From Candidatus Rokuibacteriota bacterium (lineage in GTDB: Bacteria > Methylomirabilota > Methylomirabilia > Rokubacteriales > CSP1-6): DNA of 57,878 nucleotides. Location of the stretch: contig JACPCW010000082.1 of the NCBI GenBank assembly GCA_016184365.1, forward strand, positions 1-57,878. Reading direction: 5' to 3'. Position 1 is the first letter of the stretch; each line of letters opens with the position of its first letter. Both the position numbers and the translations under genes were made by a program. Of the stretch, positions 27,085-34,901 are shown piece after piece. The notes beneath the pieces are model-generated. The model was not told where the DNA came from and searched no databases. It worked only from the letters and a program-made list of their open reading frames with translations.

Positions 27085-27845
27085 GGCGCGACCCGGCCGG
27101 GCGGCGCCGCGGGCCAGCTCGCCTCCGCGCCGTTCGTTCTGGCCTTCGACTCCGTGACGTACTTCCCGCGCAGGAGCGGGCCCGGCGCCAGATCTCCGGT
27201 GAGATGCGACGTGTCGTTCAGCGACACGAGCCGCGGCGGCTTCACGACGGTGAGCGAGGCGTTGTCGACCCGCAGCCGCCAGAGGCGGTTGAAGTCGACG
27301 CCCAGCAGCCAGCACGCGTAGACGCTGATCACGCCGCCGTGCGCGACGAGCAGGACGTCGTCACCGTCGCGGTGTGCGGCGACGATGCGATCGATCGCGC
27401 GCAGCACCCGCGCGCACACGTCGGGCAGCGGCTCGGCGCCGGGCGGCGGACAGTCGAGCGGCGCGCTCACCCATCGCGCGTACGGATCGCCCTCGCGGCT
27501 GCGGATCTCGTCGACGGTGCAGCCTTCCCACTCGCCGAGACACAGCTCGCGGAGCTCGGTGACCACGATGGGGGGCCCCGACATGGCCCCCCATACCCCC
27601 CCGCGCTCGGAGCGGCCCGGGACACCCGTGCCGCTCCTCGATTGCCCCAGCGCGATCTCCGCGGTCGCTAACGCGCGGTGCATCGGACTCACGTACGCCG
27701 CGGCGAGACGATAGCCGCGCAACGCGCGCCCGAGCGCGGCGGCCTGCGCGCGCCCGAGCGCCGACAGCTCGACGTCCGTCGAGCCCTGGAACTTCTTCAC
27801 CTCGTTCCAGACCGACTGGCCGTGCCGCGCGAGCAGCAGCCTCAC
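27081..27845 (-). CDS. Histidine phosphatase (phosphoglycerate mutase-like) with repeat insertion
   Basis: A 254-residue histidine phosphatase. The phospho-acceptor motif LLLARHGQSVWNE is at residues 3-15 and the second catalytic His is in LLVAHGGVISVY. Members include cofactor-dependent phosphoglycerate mutases and alpha-ribazole or sugar phosphatases; the substrate is unclear. Residues about 70-93 (between EIALG and IVVTELREL) are encoded by double-hairpin repeat copy B. In ordinary family members these two strands are joined by a short loop, so the repeat adds about 25 residues in frame without destroying the gene. The start ATG overlaps the gltX stop (ATGA). Confidence 0.85.
   Translation of the reverse strand: MRLLLARHGQSVWNEVKKFQGSTDVELSALGRAQAAALGRALRGYRLAAAYVSPMHRALATAEIALGQSRSGTGVPGRSERGGVWGAMSGPPIVVTELRELCLGEWEGCTVDEIRSREGDPYARWVSAPLDCPPPGAEPLPDVCARVLRAIDRIVAAHRDGDDVLLVAHGGVISVYACWLLGVDFNRLWRLRVDNASLTVVKPPRLVSLNDTSHLTGDLAPGPLLRGKYVTESKARTNGAEASWPAAPPGRVAP
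27568..27637 (+). repeat. Double-hairpin repeat, copy B (inside a coding sequence)
   Basis: Seventy bases: stem ATGGGGGGCC / GGCCCCCCAT with loop CCGACAT (27568-27594), a 14-base spacer, then a 13-bp stem GGAGCGGCCCGGG / CCCGTGCCGCTCC with loop ACA (27609-27637) and one mismatch five pairs from the loop. It has the same length and mismatch position as copy C. Confidence 0.8.
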
Positions 27846-29269
27846 GCCGCGGCCTCGGCGGTCGCGCGCGCCGCGCCCAGACGCGCCAGCGTTTCCTCGC
27901 GGCCGAGGATCGAGAGCACTTCGAAGAGCGGCGGCGATGCCGTCCGTCCCGTGACCGCGAGCCGCGTGAGCTGCGCGAGCTCGACGAGCTTCAGCCCGAG
28001 CGCGTCCGTCAGCTCGCGATAGACGCGCTCGACCGTCGCCACGTCGAAGTCAGGCACCGCCGACAGCCGCTCGATGAGGACGCCGAGCCGCTCGCGGCCG
28101 TCACGCGTGAAGAACTTCGCGGACGCTTTCGCGTCGTACTCGCGCGGGCGCTCGAAATAGAAGCGGCCGATCTCGGCGAGCTCGACGAGCGTGCTCGCGC
28201 GCTCCTTCAGCGTGTCCGCGATGCGCGCAAGCGTGGCGTCGGATACCGCGCCGTCGACGCCGGCGCGCGCGATGAACGGCCGCACCCGCTCGGCGAGCCG
28301 GTCGCCGGGCATCGCCTTCAGATACTGCTGCGACAGCCAGGAGAGCTTCGTCTGGTCGAAGATCGCGGCCGACGACGCGACGTCCTCGATGTCGAACAGC
28401 TGCACGAGCTCGTCGCGCGTGAAGATCTCCTGATCGCCGTGCGACCAGCCGAGGCGCGCGAGGTAGTTCACCATCGCCTCGGGCAGCACGCCCTGGTCGC
28501 GGAACGCCTGCACCGACGCGGCGCCGTGCCGTTTCGAGAGCCGGCTGCGGTCCGCGCCGAGGATCATCGACACGTGCGCGAACACCGGCGTGGCGTAGTC
28601 GAGCGCCGCGTAGCAGAGGATCTGCTTCGGCGTGTTCGACAGGTGGTCGTTGCCGCGGATGACGTGCGTGATCCGCATCGTCACGTCGTCGACCACGACG
28701 CAGAAGTTGTACGTCGGCGTGCCGTCCGTCCGGACGAGGATCCAGTCGTCGAGCTGGTGGTGGTCGAAGACGACGCGGCCGTTGATGAGATCGTCCACGA
28801 CCGTCTCGCCCTCGTCGGCGATCCGCAGCCGGATCGCGCCGCTCGTGAGCCCGCGGTCGCGGCACCGCCCGGGATAGCGGTACGTCTCCTTCTTCGCTTC
28901 CGCCTGCTTCCGCTCGGCGTCGAGCATGTCCGGCGGGCACGCGCAGTAGTACGCGCGCCCGGCGGCGAGCAGCCGCGCCGCGTGGTCGCGATAGAGATCC
29001 GTGCGCTCGGTCTGGCGATAGGCCGGCGCCGGCGGCCCTTCGTCCCAGTCGAGCCCGAGCCACGTGAGCGCCTCGATGATGAAGTCGATGTTCTCCTCGG
29101 TGGAGCGCGAGCGGTCCGTGTCCTCGATGCGCAGGATGAACGTGCCGCCATGGTGGCGCGCGTGGAGCCAGTTGAAGAGCGCGGTGCGCGCGCCGCCGAC
29201 GTGCAGATGACCGGTGGGGCTCGGCGCGAAGCGCACGCGGACGGAGGGGCGCTCTGCGGGATGTGCCAC
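27842..29269 (-). CDS. gltX: Glutamate--tRNA ligase
   Basis: A 475-residue class I aminoacyl-tRNA synthetase that charges tRNA-Glu. The HIGH-type motif is in FAPSPTGHLHVGGARTALFN, the KMSKS-type motif reads SRLSKRHG, and GTFILRIEDTDRSRSTE is typical of bacterial GluRS. The zinc-site region shows C-A-C-P (YYCACPPDM). The GTG start is 8 bases after a TACAAT -10 box, suggesting a leaderless transcript. Gene order gltX-histidine phosphatase-transporter-glnB-glnE is joined by overlaps or short gaps. Discriminating versus non-discriminating specificity cannot be decided here. Confidence 0.95.
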   Translation of the reverse strand: MAHPAERPSVRVRFAPSPTGHLHVGGARTALFNWLHARHHGGTFILRIEDTDRSRSTEENIDFIIEALTWLGLDWDEGPPAPAYRQTERTDLYRDHAARLLAAGRAYYCACPPDMLDAERKQAEAKKETYRYPGRCRDRGLTSGAIRLRIADEGETVVDDLINGRVVFDHHQLDDWILVRTDGTPTYNFCVVVDDVTMRITHVIRGNDHLSNTPKQILCYAALDYATPVFAHVSMILGADRSRLSKRHGAASVQAFRDQGVLPEAMVNYLARLGWSHGDQEIFTRDELVQLFDIEDVASSAAIFDQTKLSWLSQQYLKAMPGDRLAERVRPFIARAGVDGAVSDATLARIADTLKERASTLVELAEIGRFYFERPREYDAKASAKFFTRDGRERLGVLIERLSAVPDFDVATVERVYRELTDALGLKLVELAQLTRLAVTGRTASPPLFEVLSILGREETLARLGAARATAEAAA

Positions 29270-29277
29270 AGACGTGT

Positions 29278-29283
29278 ATTGTA
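29278..29283 (-). promoter_or_regulatory. -10 box of a probably leaderless gltX transcript
   Basis: On the minus strand TACAAT ends 8 bases before the gltX GTG, the same distance as at 18116-18130. No Shine-Dalgarno fits in the gap and no clear -35 is seen. Confidence 0.4.
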
Positions 29284-29330
29284 ACTCCGCGTCGTTGCGG
29301 GCCGGACGACTCGCGCGCGCTACGACGGCG

Positions 29331-31979
29331 TCAGTACCGCTCGAACAGGCGCCCCCACGGGGTGTCGCTGAACGCGCGGATGCGCGAGCGCCCGACGGTG
29401 GGGTACCACAGCCAGTCGTGGTAGACGTTCGAGGCGAACGGCGCCCACACCATGAGCGGCGAGTGCAGCAGCAGGCGCTTGAGCGGACGCAGCGGGCCTT
29501 TGCGGATGAGCTGATCGCCCCAGATGACGAGGCTGCGGCTCGTCTGGAACTTGAAGTTCAGCGCGGCGGCGTCGGCGTCGCCGACGATCTCGATCTCGCG
29601 AGGGTCCGCGACTCCGAGCCCGCGCTCGTGACACATGCGGAGATACGGAATGCCGAGCGGGTCGTAACCCATGATCTTCGCCGCGATCGCGTCGATCGCG
29701 ACCTGGTCCGCGGACGCGAGGATGAGATTGCCGATCCGCGGGATCATCGTGCGCGGGCCGGCGCCGTCGCCCATGACCGTCCCGTCCATGACGGCAAGCA
29801 CGGCCGGGTGCAATTCTCGCTGCATGTACATGAGGTCGACCATGACCTCATGGATGAACTCGTGAGCGTAGTGGCGAACTTCTTTGAGAAGCCCGCCGAA
29901 CGAGTTTTTGATCGCGCCGGTCGTGATGGAATGCCCGTGGGTATTGTGAAGTAGGACGCCATTGCCGACGAAGCACTCCGTCCCTTCGACCGAGAGGTCG
30001 TAGAAGAAGGGGACGTCAGGAGCTTCGGTACGGATCTCGTCGACGCGGTCCCATGCGATGTCGTCGCTCGCGAGAAACCGCAGGTACGCGATCTCGTCAC
30101 GGTAGCGACCCTGGCGATCGTGCGCGGTAAAGAGCTCGATGAAATGTCGCGCGATGCGTCGCGTCGGCTCCGTGCCACGGTTTTCGATGTTGTCGACGCC
30201 ACGTGGCACACCAGAACCCTGATGACTGATACCGAGGCCTTCACGCACCATCCTGAAGAGTCGCGGCGGCAGAGGAATCGTGTCCCAATGGCTGGGATGC
30301 CGCCCGGCGCGACGTCTTTCCACCAGCGCATCGAGCTTGCGCTGTTTGCGATGACAGCGGAATCCGACTTTCTCGGCGAAGTGAACGACATCTTCGCCGC
30401 AGACCGAGACTTTCGCGTACATGCTCTTCGGCCTACCCGGCCGCGTCGGGACGCGACTCCATACCGGGCGAATGAACGCGAGAACACCCAGTCGCGCCAA
30501 GAGCATCTGAACTTGATGTGCCAAGCGGAAGCTCTTCGTCGTCGCGTGCACGCCATCTGCTGTGACCGTTCCATCGCCGTCGAAATACGCACCGAGAAAC
30601 CCCGCAATCTCGTGATCAGGGCACTGGAACAGCAGGTCCGGCACTTCCTTCGTGAGCGCCGAACACGGCAGCCGCAAACCAAGCGCTTCGAGAAAGAACG
30701 CAAAGTCTATGGAGTAGAACCTGAGACTGATTCCCTGCGGCCGCGGCGCAACCCCGAATAAATCTGTCGAAATCTGCACGTAATCGGAACGAAGTTCTTC
30801 GTCGGTATTCGCGAAATCGATCGCACACGAGCCGTTCGATTTCGTAAGAGACCCCTCAGCAACGAAATACCCCATCCAGCGCCAGAAGTCGGGACTCGTC
30901 TGTTTCGGCGGCCTGAGAAAAACACGCTGACCGCGCATCGGCACACCGAGTCGGCGGACGAGTCGATAGACCGCGGCGCGACTCCGACCCAGCGAGCGAG
31001 CGATCGCCGAGAGTGCCTCGCCGGCGATGTAACGGTGGACGATCGACTGTTGCGTTTCAACGCTGAATGAGCTGAATACGTCGAACGGGAGCGCGCGAAG
31101 GTCGGCACCGGCCTGATCGGACCGCACTCGTGGCAAACGCTGCGATTGGCCGTCGATTCGGACACGGCGCGCGACCGCAACGCGATCCCCAAGCCGCACT
31201 TCACCGGCGCGCTTCCAGCCTTCCGGCGTCAGGAACGGGTGACGCGCGGAGACGATGACCTGCCGACCTGTGCGCGTCCGGACGTGCCAGACGTGAGGAT
31301 CGGTCACCGGCGTCCGCCAGAACCGTGTCGCATGCGCGCCGCCGAGACCGTCCGCTGTGAGTGAGACGATTCGGACTTCCCCGTCGCTGAACTCGTCGCC
31401 GTCGGCGTCGTGCTGGAGCTGTTCCCGGACCTGCCACTCCTTGACAAGCGCTTCCGCACGCACGAGACGTCCGTCGGCGAGGAGGATTTCCGTATCGGGA
31501 TGGACGCACTTCACCGTCGGCATGTGCAGCACGTTTCTCCCGACGTACATCTTCGGAATCTCGATGCCCTCGGGAAAGATGTGGTTCAGCTTCAGCAGCG
31601 GCGACTTGAAGCGGTAGACGATCCACTCGACGTCGGGCAGCGGAATGAACGGCAGCCCGGTGCGCTGCAGAATCGGCTGCCACTTGTTGTTCCGGCAGCC
31701 CTCGACGGGATTCGTGACGACCGTCTTGTTCTCGACGGGAAAGATGCGCGCGCGATCGTAGCCGTCCGCGAGCAGCGTCGAGACGATGCCGTCCACCTGC
31801 CACGGTTGGCTCGAGCACGCCGGGAAATACTTCGTCCAGGAGAGATTCAGCTTGAGGATCAGGTCCTGATCGCGCGACAGCACCTGGTCGTATTTCACGA
31901 GGCGCATCAGGCGTCCGTAGTCCTCGACGACCGTCCCGGGGCGCGTGCGCAGCACGGCGACCTGGCTCGTCCGGCTCAT
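29331..31979 (-). CDS. DUF362 domain protein interrupted by an intein
   Basis: An 882-residue precursor. The exteins together form a 360-residue DUF362 protein: residues 1-157 contain QVAVLRTRPGTVVEDYGRLM and NKTVVTNPVEG, and the C-extein resumes with THGHSITTGAIKNSFGGLL, the conserved K-T-H...KN-x-F-G core of the family. An intein fills residues 158-679, exactly between the Lys and Thr of that core. After splicing the join reads HMPTVK-THGHS. DUF362 proteins are poorly characterised and often linked to iron-sulfur or metal handling. ATG 31979 follows GAGG and was preferred over a GTG two codons upstream. Confidence 0.9.
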   Translation of the reverse strand: MSRTSQVAVLRTRPGTVVEDYGRLMRLVKYDQVLSRDQDLILKLNLSWTKYFPACSSQPWQVDGIVSTLLADGYDRARIFPVENKTVVTNPVEGCRNNKWQPILQRTGLPFIPLPDVEWIVYRFKSPLLKLNHIFPEGIEIPKMYVGRNVLHMPTVKCVHPDTEILLADGRLVRAEALVKEWQVREQLQHDADGDEFSDGEVRIVSLTADGLGGAHATRFWRTPVTDPHVWHVRTRTGRQVIVSARHPFLTPEGWKRAGEVRLGDRVAVARRVRIDGQSQRLPRVRSDQAGADLRALPFDVFSSFSVETQQSIVHRYIAGEALSAIARSLGRSRAAVYRLVRRLGVPMRGQRVFLRPPKQTSPDFWRWMGYFVAEGSLTKSNGSCAIDFANTDEELRSDYVQISTDLFGVAPRPQGISLRFYSIDFAFFLEALGLRLPCSALTKEVPDLLFQCPDHEIAGFLGAYFDGDGTVTADGVHATTKSFRLAHQVQMLLARLGVLAFIRPVWSRVPTRPGRPKSMYAKVSVCGEDVVHFAEKVGFRCHRKQRKLDALVERRRAGRHPSHWDTIPLPPRLFRMVREGLGISHQGSGVPRGVDNIENRGTEPTRRIARHFIELFTAHDRQGRYRDEIAYLRFLASDDIAWDRVDEIRTEAPDVPFFYDLSVEGTECFVGNGVLLHNTHGHSITTGAIKNSFGGLLKEVRHYAHEFIHEVMVDLMYMQRELHPAVLAVMDGTVMGDGAGPRTMIPRIGNLILASADQVAIDAIAAKIMGYDPLGIPYLRMCHERGLGVADPREIEIVGDADAAALNFKFQTSRSLVIWGDQLIRKGPLRPLKRLLLHSPLMVWAPFASNVYHDWLWYPTVGRSRIRAFSDTPWGRLFERY
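29943..31508 (-). mobile_element. Intein with LAGLIDADG homing endonuclease, 522 aa
   Basis: Begins with Cys in block A (CVHPDTEILLADGRLV), has a block B-like GRQVIVSARHPFLTPEGW with its His, and ends with block F/G FFYDLSVEGTECFVGNGVLL followed by H-N and Thr as the +1 residue. Two LAGLIDADG-type helices are at intein residues about 207-218 (DFWRWMGYFVAEG) and 299-313 (EIAGFLGAYFDGDG), whose acidic residues are intact. A resolvase-like helix-turn-helix lies at about 156-188 (RYIAGEALSAIARSLGRSRA). All residues needed for splicing appear present. The region is visibly richer in A/T than its flanks. Confidence 0.9.
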
Positions 31980-32040
31980 GATCACCTCATCTTAGCAGCC
32001 GATCGCCCCCTGTATCGGATGCGATGCGCTTGCCCATGGC

Positions 32041-32175
32041 GTGCGCGATCACCTATTCTTCTGGCCACACGATCGGGAAGCGAAGCTCTCGGCAGCTGCG
32101 CTCAACCGTGTGTTACGTCGGCTCGGCGCACCTACCGTGACACGGGCTGATCTCGCACCACTGCGAGCCGCTTGA
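32041..32175 (+). pseudogene. Short gene remnant (44 codons) next to the attC-like site
   Basis: From GTG 32041 the frame encodes VRDHLFFWPHDREAKLSAAA and continues NRVLRRLGAPTVTRADLAPLR to a TGA at 32173-32175. The composition is protein-like and unlike random GC-rich sequence, but there is no ribosome site, and the frame extends a little upstream without a start. It ends 12 bases before the attC-like hairpin, as cassette genes do. I recognise no family; it may be the tail of a lost gene. Confidence 0.3.
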
Positions 32176-32187
32176 CATCAACGGCTC

Positions 32188-32251
32188 TCGATAACCTGCC
32201 GATGAAGCCGACGGCCGCCTACGGCGGCCGCAGCTTACCGGCACGTTATGC
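32188..32251 (+). other. attC-like recombination site (integron cassette end)
   Basis: An imperfect palindrome: ATAAC / GTTAT outer pairing, a C-C mismatch, TGCCG / CGGCA, an A-C mismatch, then T plus AAGC pairing with GCTT plus A with one unpaired G, a small internal loop (CGA / CA), and an 8-bp CGGCCGCC / GGCGGCCG stem with loop TAC. This R-L-unpaired spacer-terminal stem order is the attC plan. The right end GTTATGC departs from GTTRRRY at one position. The side of the unpaired G would suit the opposite orientation better, so orientation is unsure. Confidence 0.4.
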
Positions 32252-32350
32252 GCACTGGCTGGAGTCGACAATCGATGGGTCGCGACGATAGGTGTCGCCG
32301 CGAGTCAGGTACAGTCCAACGGGGTCGCCGATGCGGATAATCACGCCGCC

Positions 32351-32674
32351 ATGAGCCTTGTCCGGCTGGTCGTCAGCGTGGTTTCCTTGCTCATTACGGC
32401 GAGCGGTTGCGTACTCATTAGAGTTCCGGCGACAGCAGTGGAGACCTCCCGAACCGGGGAGATCTCAGCAACATCGGATGTCACTGTGCTCTCGGTTGTC
32501 TTCTCTCCTGATCTTTCGCTCCGGGCGTCGGGCTCTCTTGGCGAGAGGATGGTCGAGTGCGTGGAGATCGTGAAGCCGCCCCGCGACGAGCCATGGGGCA
32601 TGCGTGAGTTCGACGTGCGCACGGTCGATGGCCACCGGTTGATGCTCGGGAGCTCGCTGACGCCGGACGCCTGA
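32351..32674 (+). CDS. Small lipoprotein-like protein, 107 aa
   Basis: An ATG at 32351 opens a 107-residue protein with a hydrophobic leader (MSLVRLVVSVVSLLITASGC) ending in a Cys that could be lipidated, although the position -3 residue is Ala rather than Leu. The remainder alternates beta-type segments (TSDVTVLSVVFSPDLSL, MREFDVRTVDGHRLMLGSSL) and contains no known domain. Codon use is less GC-rich than neighbours. It lies alone on the plus strand between two minus-strand operons and just downstream of the attC-like hairpin, so it may be a captured cassette gene. No strong ribosome site is visible. Confidence 0.45.
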   Translation: MSLVRLVVSVVSLLITASGCVLIRVPATAVETSRTGEISATSDVTVLSVVFSPDLSLRASGSLGERMVECVEIVKPPRDEPWGMREFDVRTVDGHRLMLGSSLTPDA

Positions 32675-32680
32675 CGCGCG

Positions 32681-33574
32681 TTACAGCGCGTAGATGATGA
32701 CAAGGACCGCGGCGATCCAGAGCACCGCGTTGATGAAGAGCGGGCGATCGGTCAGCAGCAGCTCGGCCGGACTGCCGCCGAGCTGCTTGCGATAGAGCAG
32801 ATAGAGGTACCGGAAGATCCCGTAGAGCACGAACGGCAGCGTCGCCGGCAGCCAGTGCGTCTGGAACTTCGCGACCGTCTCCGGCGACATCGTGTAGAGC
32901 GCGTACGCGGTCAGCGTCGACGCCGTGACCACGGCGATCATCTGGTCGAGCAGCGCCTCGCTGTACTCGTGCAGGATCGGCCGGTGCCGCTCGGCCGCGC
33001 CGGCCAGCATGATGAATTCGTGCCGCCGCTTGCCGAGCGCCAGGAAGAGCGCGATCAGGATCGTGCAGATGAGCAGCCAGCCGGAAATCTCCACGTCGAT
33101 CGCGAGCGCGCCGGCCACCGCGCGCAGGACGAACCCGATGGCCACGACGAGCACGTCGACGATGACGACGTGCTTGAGCCACCCCGAATAGGCGCTGAGC
33201 AGCGCGACGTACACCGCCGCCGTGAATGCGAAGCGCCAGTCGATCGCCGCGCTCGCGGCGAGGCCGACGACGATGAGCGCGACGGCGAGGCCGACCGCCG
33301 CCGGGACGCCCAGCCGGCCGGCCGCCACCGGACGGTGCCGCTTGGTCGGGTGGCGCTGGTCGCGCTCCCGGTCGGCGACGTCGTTCAGGAGATAGATCGC
33401 GCCCGAGAGTCCGCAGAAGATCGCGAACGCACCGAGCGCGACCGCCGCCGCCGGCGTGAAGAGCTTCTCCGCGAAGACGAGGCCGGCGAAGACGAAGAGG
33501 TTCTTCGACCACTGCCGCGGGCGGAGCGAGACGACGACCGCGGCGACGACGGACGCCGCCGACGGCGTCCGCAC
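32681..33574 (-). CDS. UbiA-type prenyl-phosphate phosphoribosyltransferase-like protein
   Basis: A 297-residue membrane protein with about eight or nine helices. The first Asp-rich motif NDVADRERDQRHPTKRHRP is close to that of decaprenyl-phosphate 5-phosphoribosyltransferase, the enzyme that starts decaprenyl-phosphoryl-arabinose synthesis in mycobacteria. The second catalytic region lies near SAYSGWLKHVVIVDVLVVAIGFVLRAVAG. The frame is open upstream, but the GTG at 33574 gives the normal family length and starts just after the dehydrogenase stop. The oxidase/reductase pair and phosphatase that complete the arabinose route are not in this window. It may supply a pentose donor for surface glycans. 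Confidence 0.85.
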   Translation of the reverse strand: MRTPSAASVVAAVVVSLRPRQWSKNLFVFAGLVFAEKLFTPAAAVALGAFAIFCGLSGAIYLLNDVADRERDQRHPTKRHRPVAAGRLGVPAAVGLAVALIVVGLAASAAIDWRFAFTAAVYVALLSAYSGWLKHVVIVDVLVVAIGFVLRAVAGALAIDVEISGWLLICTILIALFLALGKRRHEFIMLAGAAERHRPILHEYSEALLDQMIAVVTASTLTAYALYTMSPETVAKFQTHWLPATLPFVLYGIFRYLYLLYRKQLGGSPAELLLTDRPLFINAVLWIAAVLVIIYAL

Positions 33575-33590
33575 CTCGACCGCGGGCGCC

Positions 33591-34901
33591 TCAGAGCCGG
33601 ACGACGTTGCCGGCTCGGCCAAGGCCCCCGGTCGCATTCCGCGTGTCGACGACCAGCCGCGCGTCACGGACGATCGAGGCCCAGTCGTAACCCGCGTGCG
33701 CCGTGGTGATGAGGACGACGTCTCGCGTGCCGAGCGCGGCGTCACGCCAGTCGATCGACTCGAAACGCTGGCCGTTCACGCTGATGCGCGCCACGTGCGG
33801 GTCGTGGTACGCGACGTGGGCGCCGCGGACGAGCAGCGTGTCGATGATCTCGAGCGCGGGCGAGTCGCGCGTGTCCGCCACGTTCGCCTTGTAGGCGACG
33901 CCGAGCACGAGGATGCGCGCGCCCTTCACCGAGCGCTCGCGCTCGTTCAGGGCGTCCGCGATCATCTCGATCACGTAGTGCGGCATCTGGCGGTTGATCT
34001 CGTCGGCGAACGTGATGAAGCGCGGCTCGTAGCCTTCGAGCCGCACCTTCCATGACAGGTAGTACGGATCGGACGGCAGGCAGTGGCCGCCCAGTCCCGG
34101 GCCGGGATAGAACGGCATGAAGCCGAACGGCTTCGTCGCGGCGGCGCGGATGACTTCCCACACGTCGATGCCGAGCTTGCGCGACATGATCGCGAACTCG
34201 TTGACGAGCGCGATGTTCACCGACCGGAAGGTGTTCTCGTAGAGCTTCACGAGCTCCGCGGTCTCCGGGCTGCCGACGGGCACGACCTGCCGGCTGACGC
34301 GGCCGTAGAGCAGCGCCGCCAGCTCGCCACACGCCGGCGTGAAGCCACCGACCACCTTCGGAATCTCGCGCAGCGTGAACTGCGTGTTGCCCGGATCGAT
34401 GCGCTCGGGCGAGAACGCGAGGAAGAAGTCCTTCCCCGCTTCGAGGCCCTGCGCTTCGAACCGCGGCAGCAGGACTTCCTGCGTCGTGCCCGGATACGTC
34501 GTCGACTCGAGCACCACGAGCTGCCCGCGACGGATGATCCTCGCGACGGAGTCGGCGGCGCCGACGATGAAGGAGATGTCGGGCTCGCGCGACTTCCCGA
34601 GCGGCGTCGGGACGCAGATCACGATCGCGTCGGCGTCCCGCAGCACTTTCCAGTCGTCCGTCGCGCGGAGGCGGCCGCTCCGCACGAGCGGTCCGAGCGC
34701 GTCGCTCGGCACGTCCTCGATGAAGCTCTCGCCGGCCGTGATGCGAGCGACCCGGGCGGCGTCGAGATCGACGCCGACGACCGACGCGCCGGACTCGGCG
34801 AAGGCGACCGCGAGCGGGAGACCGACATAGCCGAGCCCGACGACCCCGACGGTCGGCGCGGCGGCCAGGCGCTGGCGCAGTGAATCGGCAGCGGACGTCA
34901 T
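33591..34901 (-). CDS. Nucleotide sugar dehydrogenase (UDP-GlcNAc/UDP-sugar 6-dehydrogenase type)
   Basis: A 436-residue NAD-dependent enzyme that oxidises C6 of a UDP-hexose to a uronic acid. The N-terminal Rossmann motif VGVVGLGYVGLPLAVAF, the middle segment FLAFSPERIDPGN and the catalytic Cys in PGPGLGGHCLPSDPYYLSWK are all seen. The sequence style (VPTPLGKSREPD, GYEPRFITFADEINRQMP) suits WbpA/WecC-type enzymes acting on N-acetylated sugars rather than UDP-glucose. The ATG overlaps the stop of the upstream DegT aminotransferase, so both may work on the same nucleotide sugar. Confidence 0.9.
   Translation of the reverse strand: MTSAADSLRQRLAAAPTVGVVGLGYVGLPLAVAFAESGASVVGVDLDAARVARITAGESFIEDVPSDALGPLVRSGRLRATDDWKVLRDADAIVICVPTPLGKSREPDISFIVGAADSVARIIRRGQLVVLESTTYPGTTQEVLLPRFEAQGLEAGKDFFLAFSPERIDPGNTQFTLREIPKVVGGFTPACGELAALLYGRVSRQVVPVGSPETAELVKLYENTFRSVNIALVNEFAIMSRKLGIDVWEVIRAAATKPFGFMPFYPGPGLGGHCLPSDPYYLSWKVRLEGYEPRFITFADEINRQMPHYVIEMIADALNERERSVKGARILVLGVAYKANVADTRDSPALEIIDTLLVRGAHVAYHDPHVARISVNGQRFESIDWRDAALGTRDVVLITTAHAGYDWASIVRDARLVVDTRNATGGLGRAGNVVRL

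Larger units (their letters stand above)
31980..32350. other. AT-richer intergenic patch with gene remnant and attC-like hairpin
   Basis: This 370-base gap has no full-length gene. It holds a short plus-strand reading frame with protein-like content (32041-32175) and an imperfect hairpin resembling an integron attC site (32188-32251). The remaining 100 bases before the lipoprotein-like gene show no clear feature. Confidence 0.5.

Noticed and set aside
32674..32700. Second attC site after the lipoprotein-like gene
   Set aside because: A CGCG-TTACAG-CGCG palindrome and a GTTACAG occur at the UbiA-type gene stop, but the space is too short for R/L boxes and arms.
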